Origin: an uncultured Bacilli bacterium
Lineage (GTDB): Bacteria; Bacillota_I; Bacilli_A; RF39; UBA660
Assembly: GCA_934130545.1 (NCBI GenBank)
Contig: CAKOYD010000005.1
Location: 35,558 to 99,557 of the forward strand
Direction of reading: 5' to 3'
DNA: 64,000 nt
In this document: positions 34,623 through 42,686 of the stretch, piece by piece
Numbering within the stretch: position 1 is the first letter of the stretch
Layout of the letters: every line of letters begins with the position of its first letter
Program-made: the position numbers and the translations under genes
The notes under the pieces: generated by a model
What the model saw: the letters and a program-made list of their open reading frames with translations, nothing else
What the model was told of the DNA's origin: nothing
The model's database searches: none

Positions 34623-35930
34623 CTACATAGGAAATTTAAAGTTCTTATTATTAAGCATCTTCATCATCTTTTTCATCTCTTCAAATTGATTTAGTAATTG
34701 ATTAACTTCCATAACAGAAGTACCAGAACCTTTAGCAATTCTTTCTTTACGAGATGCTTTTAAAATATTAGGATTCTTTCTTTCTTCTGGTGTCATAGAT
34801 AATATTATAGCCTCAATATGTTTCATCTTTTTAGGATCAATTTCTGCCTTATCAAGGCCCATCTTTTTAGCACCTGGAATTAATTTGATTAGATTCTCCA
34901 AAGGTCCTAACTTTTTAATTTGGTTAAGTTGTGAAAGAAAATCTTCTAAATCAAAATTACCTTTACTCATTTTTTTAGCAGTCTTCATGGCTTCTTTTTC
35001 GTCAATTTCACTCTCAACTTTTTCAACCAAACTTAAAATATCGCCCATGCCAATTATTCTATTAGCCATTCTATCAGGATAAAACTCTGTAATACCATCT
35101 AACTTTTCACTAACACCAATAAACTTAATAGGTAAATTAGTTAAATGCCTAACTGATAAAGCAACACCACCTCTAGTATCACCATCCAACTTAGTAAGAA
35201 TAACACCGGTTAATTTTAACCTATCATTAAATCCATTAATAACATTTATTGCATCTTGTCCCATCATAGCATCAATAACAAGTAATATTTCATGAGGACT
35301 AGCAACTTTTATAATATCTTCAAGTTCTGTCATCAAATCATCATCAATATGTAAACGTCCTGCTGTATCAATTAAAATATAATCAAACCCATTCTCCTTA
35401 GCATACTCCAAAGCATGACTAACAATATCTACAGGATTACTTTTACCTTCGCTAAATACTTCAATACCAAGCTCTTTACCTATTTGTTTAAGCTGATCAA
35501 TAGCGGCCGGCCTATAAATATCACAAGCAACTAGTAAAGGCTTTTTCTTATTCTTCTTTCTAACTAAATTAGCAAGTTTACCAACAGTCGTAGTCTTACC
35601 GGAACCCTGTAAACCAACTAACATACATATTGTTGGATTACCAGATACCACTAAAGGTGCATTTTCACCACCAAGAAGTTCCGTAAGTTCATCTCTAACT
35701 ATCCTAACAAAAACATCTCCAGGAGACAAACTTTTACTTACCTCTTCTCCTAAAGCCTTTTCTTTAACACTATTAGTAAATTCTTTAACCACTTTATAAT
35801 TAACATCCGCTTCTAAAAGAGATAATCTAATTTCTCTCATCATATCTCCAATATTATCTTCTGTAATTTTACCATAACCCTTTATTTTATGCATTATACC
35901 TTGTAATCTATCACTTAAATTGTCAAACAT
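34623..35930 (-). CDS. ffh: Signal recognition particle GTPase Ffh
   Basis: Protein subunit of the signal recognition particle; binds signal sequences and the SRP RNA encoded at 63773-63846. Start at ATG (MFDNLSDRLQGIM) after GGGTGAT. About 435 residues: N domain, G domain with GLQGSGKTTTVGKLA, DTAGRLHID and TKLDGDTRGG, and a methionine-rich M domain from about residue 310 with the RNA-binding helix-turn-helix. ylxM and ftsY are not adjacent. Confidence 0.97.
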   Translation of the reverse strand: MFDNLSDRLQGIMHKIKGYGKITEDNIGDMMREIRLSLLEADVNYKVVKEFTNSVKEKALGEEVSKSLSPGDVFVRIVRDELTELLGGENAPLVVSGNPTICMLVGLQGSGKTTTVGKLANLVRKKNKKKPLLVACDIYRPAAIDQLKQIGKELGIEVFSEGKSNPVDIVSHALEYAKENGFDYILIDTAGRLHIDDDLMTELEDIIKVASPHEILLVIDAMMGQDAINVINGFNDRLKLTGVILTKLDGDTRGGVALSVRHLTNLPIKFIGVSEKLDGITEFYPDRMANRIIGMGDILSLVEKVESEIDEKEAMKTAKKMSKGNFDLEDFLSQLNQIKKLGPLENLIKLIPGAKKMGLDKAEIDPKKMKHIEAIILSMTPEERKNPNILKASRKERIAKGSGTSVMEVNQLLNQFEEMKKMMKMLNNKNFKFPM

Positions 35931-35948
35931 ACATATCACCCAAGACTA

Positions 35949-35977
35949 ATTATACACGAAAAATACAACTATTTAAA
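35949..35977 (-). promoter_or_regulatory. Promoter of ffh
   Basis: TTTAAA (35972-35977), 17-base spacer, TATAAT (35949-35954). The -35 is weak. It is divergent from the tRNA-Gly promoter. Confidence 0.5.
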
Positions 35978-35995
35978 GAAAATTAAAAAAAATTG

Positions 35996-36023
35996 TTGCA
36001 TTTTTATAAATATTTGATATAAT
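35996..36023 (+). promoter_or_regulatory. Promoter of tRNA-Gly
   Basis: TTGCAT (35996-36001), 16-base spacer, TATAAT (36018-36023) with extended TGA, ten bases before the tRNA. Confidence 0.75.
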
Positions 36024-36033
36024 TAATTTAATT

Positions 36034-36108
36034 GCAGATGTGGTTCAACGATTAGAATTCGGCCTTGCCAAGGCTGAGACGGGGGTTTGACTCCCCTCAT
36101 CTGCTCCA
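36034..36108 (+). tRNA. tRNA-Gly (anticodon GCC)
   Basis: Acceptor GCAGATG pairs perfectly with CATCTGC; discriminator T and CCA are encoded. The anticodon stem CGGCC/GGCTG holds the loop TTGCCAA, anticodon GCC. The 3' side is followed by decayed, possibly acquired sequence (36206-36712). Confidence 0.97.
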
Positions 36109-36119
36109 TTGAGGAATCT

Positions 36120-36172
36120 GTTCGGAAAATCCGAACTTACATATATGAATCATTCGAAAGAATGATTTTTTT
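36120..36172 (+). terminator. Two hairpins and terminator after tRNA-Gly
   Basis: A seven-base hairpin (36120-36126 with 36130-36136) is followed by a perfect eight-base stem (36148-36155 with 36160-36167) capped by a GAAA tetraloop and T7. The second is a strong intrinsic terminator. Confidence 0.85.
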
Positions 36173-36205
36173 GTGTTTATAAATCATCCATCCCAAAAAG
36201 AAAGA

Positions 36206-36487
36206 ATGGTGAAAATAATTAAACAATTTAATGTTTACAAGTCAGCAATGAAATATTTAACAGATAAAAACTTATCTTTAAACGCTAAAGGTTTCTTAAC
36301 TATTATTTTATTTAATGATGAAATTATTGGATTAGACATTCAAAAAAATTGTACTGATAATAAAGAAACAATAAAAGATGTTTTACTTGAACTAAGAATT
36401 AATAAGTATATTAAATACAATTCAGAATCTAAAAGATTGATAGCTGCTTCTGTTCCATATACTGAATGGGATGAAGATTTAAGATAA
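36206..36487 (+). CDS. Small helix-turn-helix protein, likely remnant of a mobile element
   Basis: A 93-residue ORF starting at ATG (MVKIIKQFNVYKSAMKYL). The segment NLSLNAKGFLTIILFNDE, then a basic helix region ending RINKYIKYNSESKRL, resembles the winged-helix domain found at the N-terminus of replication-initiation proteins of phages and plasmids, where LSLKAKGLL is common. Such proteins are normally longer, so this may be a truncated copy. It lies directly after the tRNA-Gly terminator with no clear promoter, next to a broken reading frame. Function here is doubtful. Confidence 0.5.
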   Translation: MVKIIKQFNVYKSAMKYLTDKNLSLNAKGFLTIILFNDEIIGLDIQKNCTDNKETIKDVLLELRINKYIKYNSESKRLIAASVPYTEWDEDLR

Positions 36488-36502
36488 GAAAGAATTTTAT
36501 TT

Positions 36503-36712
36503 ATGTTAAATATTATTACAAAAGAAGTTCCAATTGACGAAAAGCTTCAATAAAAGAATCAATTTATTTGTGATTTTTGTAATGTTAAACCAACTTTTAT
36601 TAACGGTTCTATTCGTAAAATTGAAAAAACAAATGTTAATTATATTGAGCCAATTAAAATAATAATTAAAAGTACTACATTTCTTGCATTTAATCATAAC
36701 TGTAAATGGTAA
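36503..36712 (+). pseudogene. Broken small coding sequence with in-frame TAA
   Basis: The plus-strand frame from ATG at 36503 to TAA at 36712 (70 codons) is interrupted only by TAA at codon 17 (36551-36553). The second part encodes KNQFICDFCNVKPTF with a CxxC pair and ends FNHNCKW with another cysteine, like a small zinc-binding protein. A single stop in an otherwise open frame suggests recent decay. It shares its patch with the truncated helix-turn-helix ORF. Chance cannot be excluded. Confidence 0.4.
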
Positions 36713-36855
36713 ACTAAAAAACGGTTTTTAAGGCTAAAAAAGCCTGCCAAGCTTTTAATCAAAAGGCTTTGACAAGCTAAAAAAATTAATTTATATTTTT
36801 ATTCTGATGACCTTATATATAAGAATCACACTTTATCAACTAATAGTTAAATATT
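36713..36855. other. Short-repeat intergenic region
   Basis: Short imperfect inverted repeats around AAGGCT/AGCCT and AAGCTTTT/AAAAGGCTT lie between 36730 and 36780. On the minus strand one of them may act as a weak terminator for the collagen-like gene. No ORF is supported. Confidence 0.4.
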
Positions 36856-37494
36856 TTAACCTGTTGGCCCCGTTGGTCCTGTTGGTCCCGTTGGTCCCGT
36901 TGGTCCTGTTGGCCCTGTCTCACCAGTTGAACCTGTTACACCTACTGGTCCAGTTGGACCTTGCGGAATAGTCAGATTTAAAACAAAATTAGGAGCTGTT
37001 CCAGTTATTGATGCAGTAGCCTCTGTACCAGGATTACCTGTTGAAACAGTACCAATTGATAATGTTGGAGATTCACCCGCTACTCCTTGTGGTCCTTGTA
37101 CTCCCGTTGGTCCTGTTGCTCCGGTTGGTCCTGTTGCTCCCACTACTCCTTGTGGTCCTTGAACTCCAGCTGGACCTGTTGGTCCTGTTGGCCCTGTTGC
37201 TCCGGTTGGTCCCGTTGCTCCCGCTACTCCTTGTGGACCTTGAACCCCTGCTGGACCTGTTGGACCTGCTGGCCCTGTTGGACCTGCTGGCCCTGTTGGG
37301 CCCTGTGGACCTTGAACCCCTTGAATTCCTTGAACTCCTTGTGGGCCTGTTGGTCCCATTGGACCCGTTGGGCCAACTGTTCCTGTCGAACTAGTAGGAA
37401 AACAACATCCAGCAAAAGGTCTATTTCTATTAGCTTCTTCAATTATCTTTAAAGCTCTCTTATATCCACAATCTATATTATTACGATTGTCCAT
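36856..37494 (-). CDS. Collagen-like (Gly-X-Y repeat) surface/exosporium protein
   Basis: About 212 residues, starting MDNRNNIDCGYKRALKIIEEAN after AAAGGATG. From about residue 40 it is Gly-X-Y repeats, mostly GPTGPT, GPAGPT and GVQGPQ. They are interrupted near residues 140-180 by a non-collagen block (SPTLSIGTVSTGNPGTEATASITG) and then resume to the last codon. BclA-type exosporium filaments have this build but end in a globular trimerisation domain. Here the stop falls inside the repeat, so the C-terminal domain is absent or lost. Two cysteines near residue 31 may anchor or cross-link it. Confidence 0.82.
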   Translation of the reverse strand: MDNRNNIDCGYKRALKIIEEANRNRPFAGCCFPTSSTGTVGPTGPMGPTGPQGVQGIQGVQGPQGPTGPAGPTGPAGPTGPAGVQGPQGVAGATGPTGATGPTGPTGPAGVQGPQGVVGATGPTGATGPTGVQGPQGVAGESPTLSIGTVSTGNPGTEATASITGTAPNFVLNLTIPQGPTGPVGVTGSTGETGPTGPTGPTGPTGPTGPTG

Positions 37495-37512
37495 GTAATC
37501 ACATCCTTTCAT

Positions 37513-37673
37513 AATAATATATGAATACTCATAAATAATGATTATTCTAATGCCCTAACATTACAAAAGCAAAACAAACTTTACATAAAAATATAAAATA
37601 TTAAATAAAATAAATATAAAACGAAAAAGAATATGCTAAAATTATATTATAATTATTTAAAAGGAGCAGTAAA
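37513..37673. other. Divergent intergenic region
   Basis: It separates the collagen-like gene from the glycosyltransferase gene. TATAAT at 37648-37653 upstream of AAGGAG is the likely -10 of the latter, with no good -35. CATATATTA near 37520 could be the -10 of a sporulation sigma promoter for the collagen-like gene. Nothing else stands out. Confidence 0.35.
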
Positions 37674-38762
37674 ATGAAAATACTAATACTATCATGTAGC
37701 ACTGGTGGTGGCCATAATACATGTGCCAAATATATCAAAGAAGAACTAACATTAAATAATATTGAAAATAACTTTGAAGACTTCTATGACATTGTAAATA
37801 CTAATGCTAAAGAATTATCTACAAAACTATATTTATCATCATTATCTGGTGATGGAAAAATATTTAAAAGCGTCTATAAATTAGGAGAACTATACAGTAA
37901 AACAGGTATAAAAAGCCCAGTCTATTTAGTGAACAAATTACACACTAAAAAACTATATAATTATATAATTTCAAACTCGTATGATTTAGTAATAACAACC
38001 CACCTATTCCCTTCTCTTACTTTAACAGCCATAAATAAATATTATGAGAAGAAAATACCATTTATAACCATTGCCACCGATTATGAACCATGCCCATTTC
38101 TAGAAGAAACAAAACCAAATTACTTAATTATGCAAAAACACTTAGAAAATAGATTTATAAATAAAGGAATAGAAAAACAAAGATTAATTACGACAGGTAT
38201 TCCAATATCAACAAACTTTATAAAAAGTGCTAAAAATATTAAAAAAGAGTTAAATATTACCAACAAAAAATTAATATTAGTAATGCTAGGAAGTATGGGC
38301 TTTGGTAATATTAAAGAAATCTTATCAGATCTTTTAGAAATACCTAATATAAAATTAGCAGTCATATGTGGCACTAATAAAACCCTATATACTGAACTAA
38401 ACGAATTAAATAATGAAAATCTAATTGTATATGGTTATACCAACAATATTAATGATTTAATATATTCGTCAGATATCGTATTATCTAAACCAGGTGGATT
38501 ATCATCAACAGAAATAGCCACTATTGGCAAACCACTACTTCACATATTCCCTATTCCAGGTATTGAGACATATAATACTAACTTTTTTGCGAATCATAAC
38601 ATGAGTTTAACATGTAATACTAAAGACGAAATAATAGCAAATATAAATAAATTATTAAATGATAATACTCTAGCAGAAGAAATGGTTAAAAATCAGCGTA
38701 AATACATCAATCAGAACTCTGCTAAAGATTTAATAAGTCTTATTAAAAAAGAATTTAAATAA
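37674..38762 (+). CDS. Processive diacylglycerol glucosyltransferase-like enzyme (UgtP/MGDG-synthase type)
   Basis: A GT28-type glycosyltransferase, 362 residues, expected to add glucose to diacylglycerol for membrane glycolipid and lipoteichoic acid anchors. The N-terminus MKILILSCSTGGGHNTCAK matches the GGGH acceptor-side motif of the MGDG-synthase family. The C-terminal half has VLSKPGGLSSTEIATIGKPLL, the nucleotide-sugar-binding signature. The sugar and number of additions cannot be read from sequence. Confidence 0.92.
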   Translation: MKILILSCSTGGGHNTCAKYIKEELTLNNIENNFEDFYDIVNTNAKELSTKLYLSSLSGDGKIFKSVYKLGELYSKTGIKSPVYLVNKLHTKKLYNYIISNSYDLVITTHLFPSLTLTAINKYYEKKIPFITIATDYEPCPFLEETKPNYLIMQKHLENRFINKGIEKQRLITTGIPISTNFIKSAKNIKKELNITNKKLILVMLGSMGFGNIKEILSDLLEIPNIKLAVICGTNKTLYTELNELNNENLIVYGYTNNINDLIYSSDIVLSKPGGLSSTEIATIGKPLLHIFPIPGIETYNTNFFANHNMSLTCNTKDEIIANINKLLNDNTLAEEMVKNQRKYINQNSAKDLISLIKKEFK

Positions 38763-38912
38763 TTTAATATACAAATAAATGTTTTAAATTGTTTCTTATT
38801 AATTACATATATTCACCAGCTATTTTTAATTAGTACTAAAAACATAGGTATCCATTATATCTTATTTAACATATAATTAATATAATATAATGAAATGAAA
38901 GGTTGGTGAACT
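38763..38912. other. Intergenic region before the YjcZ-like gene
   Basis: AT-rich. CATATAAT near 38870 and TATAAT near 38885 are candidate -10 elements for the small gene that follows. No other feature seen. Confidence 0.3.
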
Positions 38913-39077
38913 ATGTACGGTTATGGATATCCAGGATATGGATACGGTGGATACGAAGGTGGAAATTGGTTATGGATAATAATCGTCGTACTAATTATAT
39001 TCTTTGTCCTTTTCTGGGGAACAAATAATAATCATGGATGTGGTTGTGAACGTCGATGCAACTGCAATAACAATTAA
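38913..39077 (+). CDS. YjcZ-like small sporulation membrane peptide
   Basis: A 54-residue ORF beginning MYGYGYPGYGYGGYEGG, then one strongly hydrophobic helix (NWLWIIIVVLIILFVLFW), and a polar end with four cysteines (HGCGCERRCNCNNN). The Tyr/Gly-rich start with a single membrane helix matches the small YjcZ/sporulation-peptide family. AAAGGTTGGTGA precedes the ATG, and a strong terminator begins at the stop codon. The cysteine-rich tail is an addition I have not seen in the B. subtilis members. Confidence 0.75.
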   Translation: MYGYGYPGYGYGGYEGGNWLWIIIVVLIIFFVLFWGTNNNHGCGCERRCNCNNN

Positions 39078-39100
39078 AAGGAGTCATCTCCTTTTTTTTT
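39076..39100 (+). terminator. Intrinsic terminator of the YjcZ-like gene
   Basis: AAAAGGAG (39076-39083) and CTCCTTTT (39088-39095) with a four-base loop, then T residues to 39100. The stem begins within the stop codon. Confidence 0.85.
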
Positions 39101-39104
39101 ACAT

Positions 39105-39131
39105 AAAAAATAGACATCACTAGATGCCTAT
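39105..39131 (-). terminator. Intrinsic terminator of the cold-shock gene
   Basis: Nine-base arms (39123-39131 and 39110-39118, one G-U) with a four-base loop, then T6 on the minus strand. It converges with the YjcZ-like gene terminator. Confidence 0.8.
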
Positions 39132-39150
39132 GTAATACTTATACTACATA

Positions 39151-39366
39151 CTATCTAACTTTTGTTTCACTTATTTGGACAACATTAACAGCTTGTAATC
39201 CTTTAGGAGTTTCAATTAAATCAAATTCAACACGTTGTCCTTCACTAAGAGTCTTAAACCCATCATGTTTAATTGCAGAATAATGAACAAATATATCTTC
39301 ACCACCCATATGGTCTATAAAGCCATATCCTTTTTCATTGTTAAACCATTTAACATTTCCACACAT
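39151..39366 (-). CDS. Cold-shock domain protein (CspA family)
   Basis: An RNA/DNA chaperone with a single cold-shock domain. Start at MCGNVKWFNNEKGYGFI, after GAAGGAGAGG; the upstream in-frame extension is unlikely. The 71-residue product has RNP1 (KGYGFI) and RNP2 (DIFVHY). It is a stand-alone gene. Confidence 0.95.
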   Translation of the reverse strand: MCGNVKWFNNEKGYGFIDHMGGEDIFVHYSAIKHDGFKTLSEGQRVEFDLIETPKGLQAVNVVQISETKVR

Positions 39367-39461
39367 ACTAACACCTCTCCTTCTTACAATATAATTATAA
39401 AACATTATCTAAGTAATAATCAACAAATACAAACTCAAAAAATTCGACATAATTTGACACT

Positions 39462-39484
39462 AAAAAACAACCCCTAAGGATTGT
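39462..39484 (-). terminator. Intrinsic terminator of parA-parB
   Basis: ACAATCC (39478-39484) pairs with GGGTTGT (39467-39473, one wobble) around a four-base loop, then T6 on the minus strand. Confidence 0.8.
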
Positions 39485-39493
39485 CTATATACA

Positions 39494-40372
39494 CTAATTA
39501 ATCTTTACATCTAGTATTTCTAATATACGTTGTAAATCATTACTATTTTCAAAATATATTTCCATTTTCTTATTACTAATCTTAACTCTAGTACCTAAGA
39601 AATCTCTAAGATCATTTTCTAGATAACTATAATCATTGACATGACTAGAACGTTGTGTTGGAACTTTCTTTTTAATATCAGTATTTGTTGATAGTTTTTC
39701 CAAATCTCTAACACTTAAATTTTCATTAACAACACGATTTGCTAACTCAGATATTTTACTATCATCTTCAATCTTGCTAAGTACTCTTGCATGACCCATA
39801 GAAAGTTTATTATCTAATATCATATTTTGAACATCTTCTGGGAGTCTAAGTAAACCTATCATATTAGTAATATGACTTCTACTCTTACCAAGTTTACTAG
39901 CTAAGTCTTCTTGTCTAATATGCATACTATCAATAATACCTTTATAAGCCCATGCTAACTCAATGGCGCTTAAATTCTCTCTTTGTAAATTCTCAAGAAG
40001 TGCTATCTCACGCATCATCTCATCAGAAAATTCTTTAACAATTGCTGGAATAGTAGATAAACCAGCCATCTTAGAAGCTCTTAATCTCCTCTCACCTGCA
40101 ACTAAATCATAACCCTTAATACTAGGTTTAACAATAATTGGCTGAAAAACACCATAGTTCTTAATAGATTCTGCTAATTCCTCTAAAGCTTCTTGGTTGA
40201 ATGTTTTTCTAGGCTGATAAGGATTAGTTCTAATCTCATCAACAGGAATTTCTCTAATATCAGATTCCTTAGTAGTCTCTAAAATACTACTTTCAAATGA
40301 ATCAAAATCTAATACTTCACTATTAAATAATTGTTCAAGTCCCTTACCTAACGCTTTCTTCTTTTGTTCCAT
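39494..40372 (-). CDS. parB: Chromosome partitioning protein ParB (Spo0J)
   Basis: A CTP-dependent clamp that loads at parS and spreads along DNA to organise the origin region. The 292 residues include the N-terminal KKALGKGLEQLF motif that stimulates ParA, the ParB/CTPase domain (NPYQPRKTF; GERRLRASKMAGL; LLENLQRENL) and a helix-turn-helix for parS (QEDLASKLGKSRSHITNMI). Its likely target is the tandem parS array at 63889-64000. It overlaps parA by 29 bases. Confidence 0.97.
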   Translation of the reverse strand: MEQKKKALGKGLEQLFNSEVLDFDSFESSILETTKESDIREIPVDEIRTNPYQPRKTFNQEALEELAESIKNYGVFQPIIVKPSIKGYDLVAGERRLRASKMAGLSTIPAIVKEFSDEMMREIALLENLQRENLSAIELAWAYKGIIDSMHIRQEDLASKLGKSRSHITNMIGLLRLPEDVQNMILDNKLSMGHARVLSKIEDDSKISELANRVVNENLSVRDLEKLSTNTDIKKKVPTQRSSHVNDYSYLENDLRDFLGTRVKISNKKMEIYFENSNDLQRILEILDVKIN

Positions 40373-41159
40373 TTCTCGCTATTACCTCCTTAGCTAAATT
40401 TAAATAAGCAAGTGTTCCTCTACTCCTAGGTTCATACTCTAATATTGGCTTACCATGTGAAGGCGCCTCTGCTAAACGTATTAATCTAGGAATAATTGTA
40501 TCATAAACTCTTTCTTTAAAGAAACCTTTAATACTTTCAACAACCTCAAGACCCAAATTAGTATTAGAAGTCAACATTGTAAGAAGAACTCCTTCTATGT
40601 CTAAATCAGGATTAACTTTCTTCTGGGCTAACATAATTGTATTAATTAACTGCATTATTCCCTCTAATGCAAAATACTCACATTGAACAGGAATAAGTAC
40701 ACTATTAGCAGCACATAAAGCATTAGTAGTAAGAATGCCTAAAGAAGGTGGACAATCAATAATAATATAATCATACTTATCACTAACTAAACTTAATTCT
40801 TCTTTAAGTCTACTAACTCTATTAAGTCTTTCACCTTTCTCACGATATATTCTTTCTAACTCAATTAATTCCATTTCAACACCAGCTAAATTTAAATAAG
40901 CCGGTATAATACTTAAATTCTTACTTTTAGTCTTAATAATAGCTGAATTAATATCACATTTCTTAACTAATACTTCATAAATACTATTATCAATACTACC
41001 CTTATCAACGCCAACTCCAGTAGTAGCATTACCCTGAGGATCTAAATCAACAATTAATACTTTTTTACCTAATATACCTAAGGAAGCAGATAAATTTATA
41101 CTAGTAGTAGTTTTTCCAACTCCACCTTTTTGATTAACAACTGCTATAATCTTCCCCAT
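40344..41159 (-). CDS. parA: Chromosome partitioning ATPase ParA (Soj)
   Basis: ATPase that drives origin segregation with ParB and, as Soj, also modulates replication initiation. Start at MGKIIAVVNQKGGVGKTTTS, after AAGGTGA. The 271 residues carry the deviant Walker A KGGVGKTT, VDLDPQGNAT, and Walker B IIDCPPSLG. A TACAAT lies at 41088-41193 scale upstream of the gene, but no convincing -35 is visible. Confidence 0.96.
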   Translation of the reverse strand: MGKIIAVVNQKGGVGKTTTSINLSASLGILGKKVLIVDLDPQGNATTGVGVDKGSIDNSIYEVLVKKCDINSAIIKTKSKNLSIIPAYLNLAGVEMELIELERIYREKGERLNRVSRLKEELSLVSDKYDYIIIDCPPSLGILTTNALCAANSVLIPVQCEYFALEGIMQLINTIMLAQKKVNPDLDIEGVLLTMLTSNTNLGLEVVESIKGFFKERVYDTIIPRLIRLAEAPSHGKPILEYEPRSRGTLAYLNLAKEVIARNGTKEESVR

Positions 41160-41309
41160 ACAATTCACCTTATTTCCTACATTTATCATTGTACCAAAAA
41201 AACACCAAAAAATAAATACTTAAATCAAAATAAGTAAACAATCTGTAATATATTTATCATCTAATCAAACATATTAATAGTAAATAAAAATAACTACAGG
41301 GTAATTTTC

Positions 41310-41338
41310 TTGCTTTTATTATACAAAAATTATATAAT
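41310..41338 (+). promoter_or_regulatory. Sigma-A promoter of tilS-ftsH
   Basis: TTGCTT (41310-41315), 17-base spacer, TATAAT (41333-41338), ahead of the AAGGAGG of tilS. Confidence 0.8.
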
Positions 41339-41360
41339 AATTGTAAGAAAAGGAGGTTAT

Positions 41361-42686
41361 ATGGAACTTAAAAATTATCATGACTTAATTGACAACGATA
41401 CTATTGTTGTTGGTTGCTCAGCTGGCCCTGACTCAATGTGTCTTCTCCACTTATTAAAAGAAAAAACAAATTACAATATTATCTGCTGTCATATAAATCA
41501 CAATGTTCGAAAACAAAGCATTGAAGAAGAAGAATATTTAAAGAAATATTGTCAAGAAAAAAATATAACCTTCGAGTGCTATAAAATAACAAACTGGCAA
41601 GAGAATAACTTTGAAAACGAAGCCAGAAAAAAAAGATATAAATTTTACGAAGAAATATTAAATAAATATCATACTAAATATCTTTTTTTAGCACACCATG
41701 GTGATGATTTAATAGAAACTATTCTTATGAAAATAAGTAGAGGTTCTAACATTGAAGGCTATCTAGGTATAAAAGAAGTATCTTATAACCATAAATACTA
41801 CATAATAAGACCCCTTCTCTATTATACAAAAGAAGATATTATCAAATATAATCAAGACCATAACATAAAATATTATATTGATAATACTAACACCGATACT
41901 AATTATACAAGAAATAGATATCGTAAAAATATTTTACCACTTCTCAAAAAAGAAGATAAAGATATTCACAAAAAATTCTTAACTTACTCTAAAAACCTAG
42001 AAGAATATGATAACTATATAAAAAGATATATAACTAGTATCCTCCCTAATATATATATTGATAACTATATCTTAATAGACAAATTTAACAGAGAAGATAT
42101 CTTTATTAGAAGAAATATTCTATATATGATAATAAACAACTTATATGATAATAAACCAAATAACATAACAGATAATCATATAAAACAAATATTAAATATT
42201 ATTAATAGTACTAAACCTAATCAAACTATTAATCTGCCTAATAATAAACTAGTTAAAAAAGAATACAACAAACTATATTTTATTAAAAATAGCTCTAAAA
42301 CCGTTAACTATAACGTATTACTAGAAGACACTATAACTATAAATAACTTTACTATATCAAAAATAGATAAAGAATTAGATAAAAGTAATTATATAATAAG
42401 ACTAAACAGCAAAGATATAACCCTTCCATTATATATAAGGAATAGAAAAGAAGGAGATTATATTGAACTAAAAGGATTAAATGGTAAGAAAAAAATAAAA
42501 GATATCTTTATTAATGAAAAAATACCTGCATCACTTAGAGATAGTTATCCCCTTCTAGTAGACAGTAAAGGCCAAATACTATGGGTTCCCGGACTTAAGA
42601 AATCTAAATATGATATTGAAAATAATGAAAAATATGATATAATACTAAAGTGTTATCACAGAAAGGAAGATAAATATGAATCGTAA
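41361..42686 (+). CDS. tilS: tRNA(Ile)-lysidine synthetase TilS
   Basis: Converts cytidine 34 of tRNA-Ile(CAU) to lysidine so that it reads AUA, an essential step in an AT-rich genome. Start at MELKNYHD after AAGGAGG. The 441 residues have the PP-loop VGCSAGPDSMCLL near residue 20 and the CHINHNVRKQSIEEE region, with a C-terminal domain ending in the wall-like WVPGLKKS. It overlaps ftsH by 11 bases. The tilS-ftsH pair is conserved, here without hpt between them. Confidence 0.96.
   Translation: MELKNYHDLIDNDTIVVGCSAGPDSMCLLHLLKEKTNYNIICCHINHNVRKQSIEEEEYLKKYCQEKNITFECYKITNWQENNFENEARKKRYKFYEEILNKYHTKYLFLAHHGDDLIETILMKISRGSNIEGYLGIKEVSYNHKYYIIRPLLYYTKEDIIKYNQDHNIKYYIDNTNTDTNYTRNRYRKNILPLLKKEDKDIHKKFLTYSKNLEEYDNYIKRYITSILPNIYIDNYILIDKFNREDIFIRRNILYMIINNLYDNKPNNITDNHIKQILNIINSTKPNQTINLPNNKLVKKEYNKLYFIKNSSKTVNYNVLLEDTITINNFTISKIDKELDKSNYIIRLNSKDITLPLYIRNRKEGDYIELKGLNGKKKIKDIFINEKIPASLRDSYPLLVDSKGQILWVPGLKKSKYDIENNEKYDIILKCYHRKEDKYES

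Noticed and set aside
36506..36697. Minus-strand 63-residue ORF rich in Asn and Phe
   Set aside because: It has no ribosome site and is antisense to the broken plus-strand frame.
36034..36855. Integrated prophage or island at tRNA-Gly
   Set aside because: No integrase and no second copy of the tRNA 3' end were found; only a small scar is supported.
37041..37452. Long Leu-rich and Cys/Trp-rich plus-strand ORFs
   Set aside because: They are antisense shadows of the Gly-X-Y repeat gene; the periodic codons keep other frames open.
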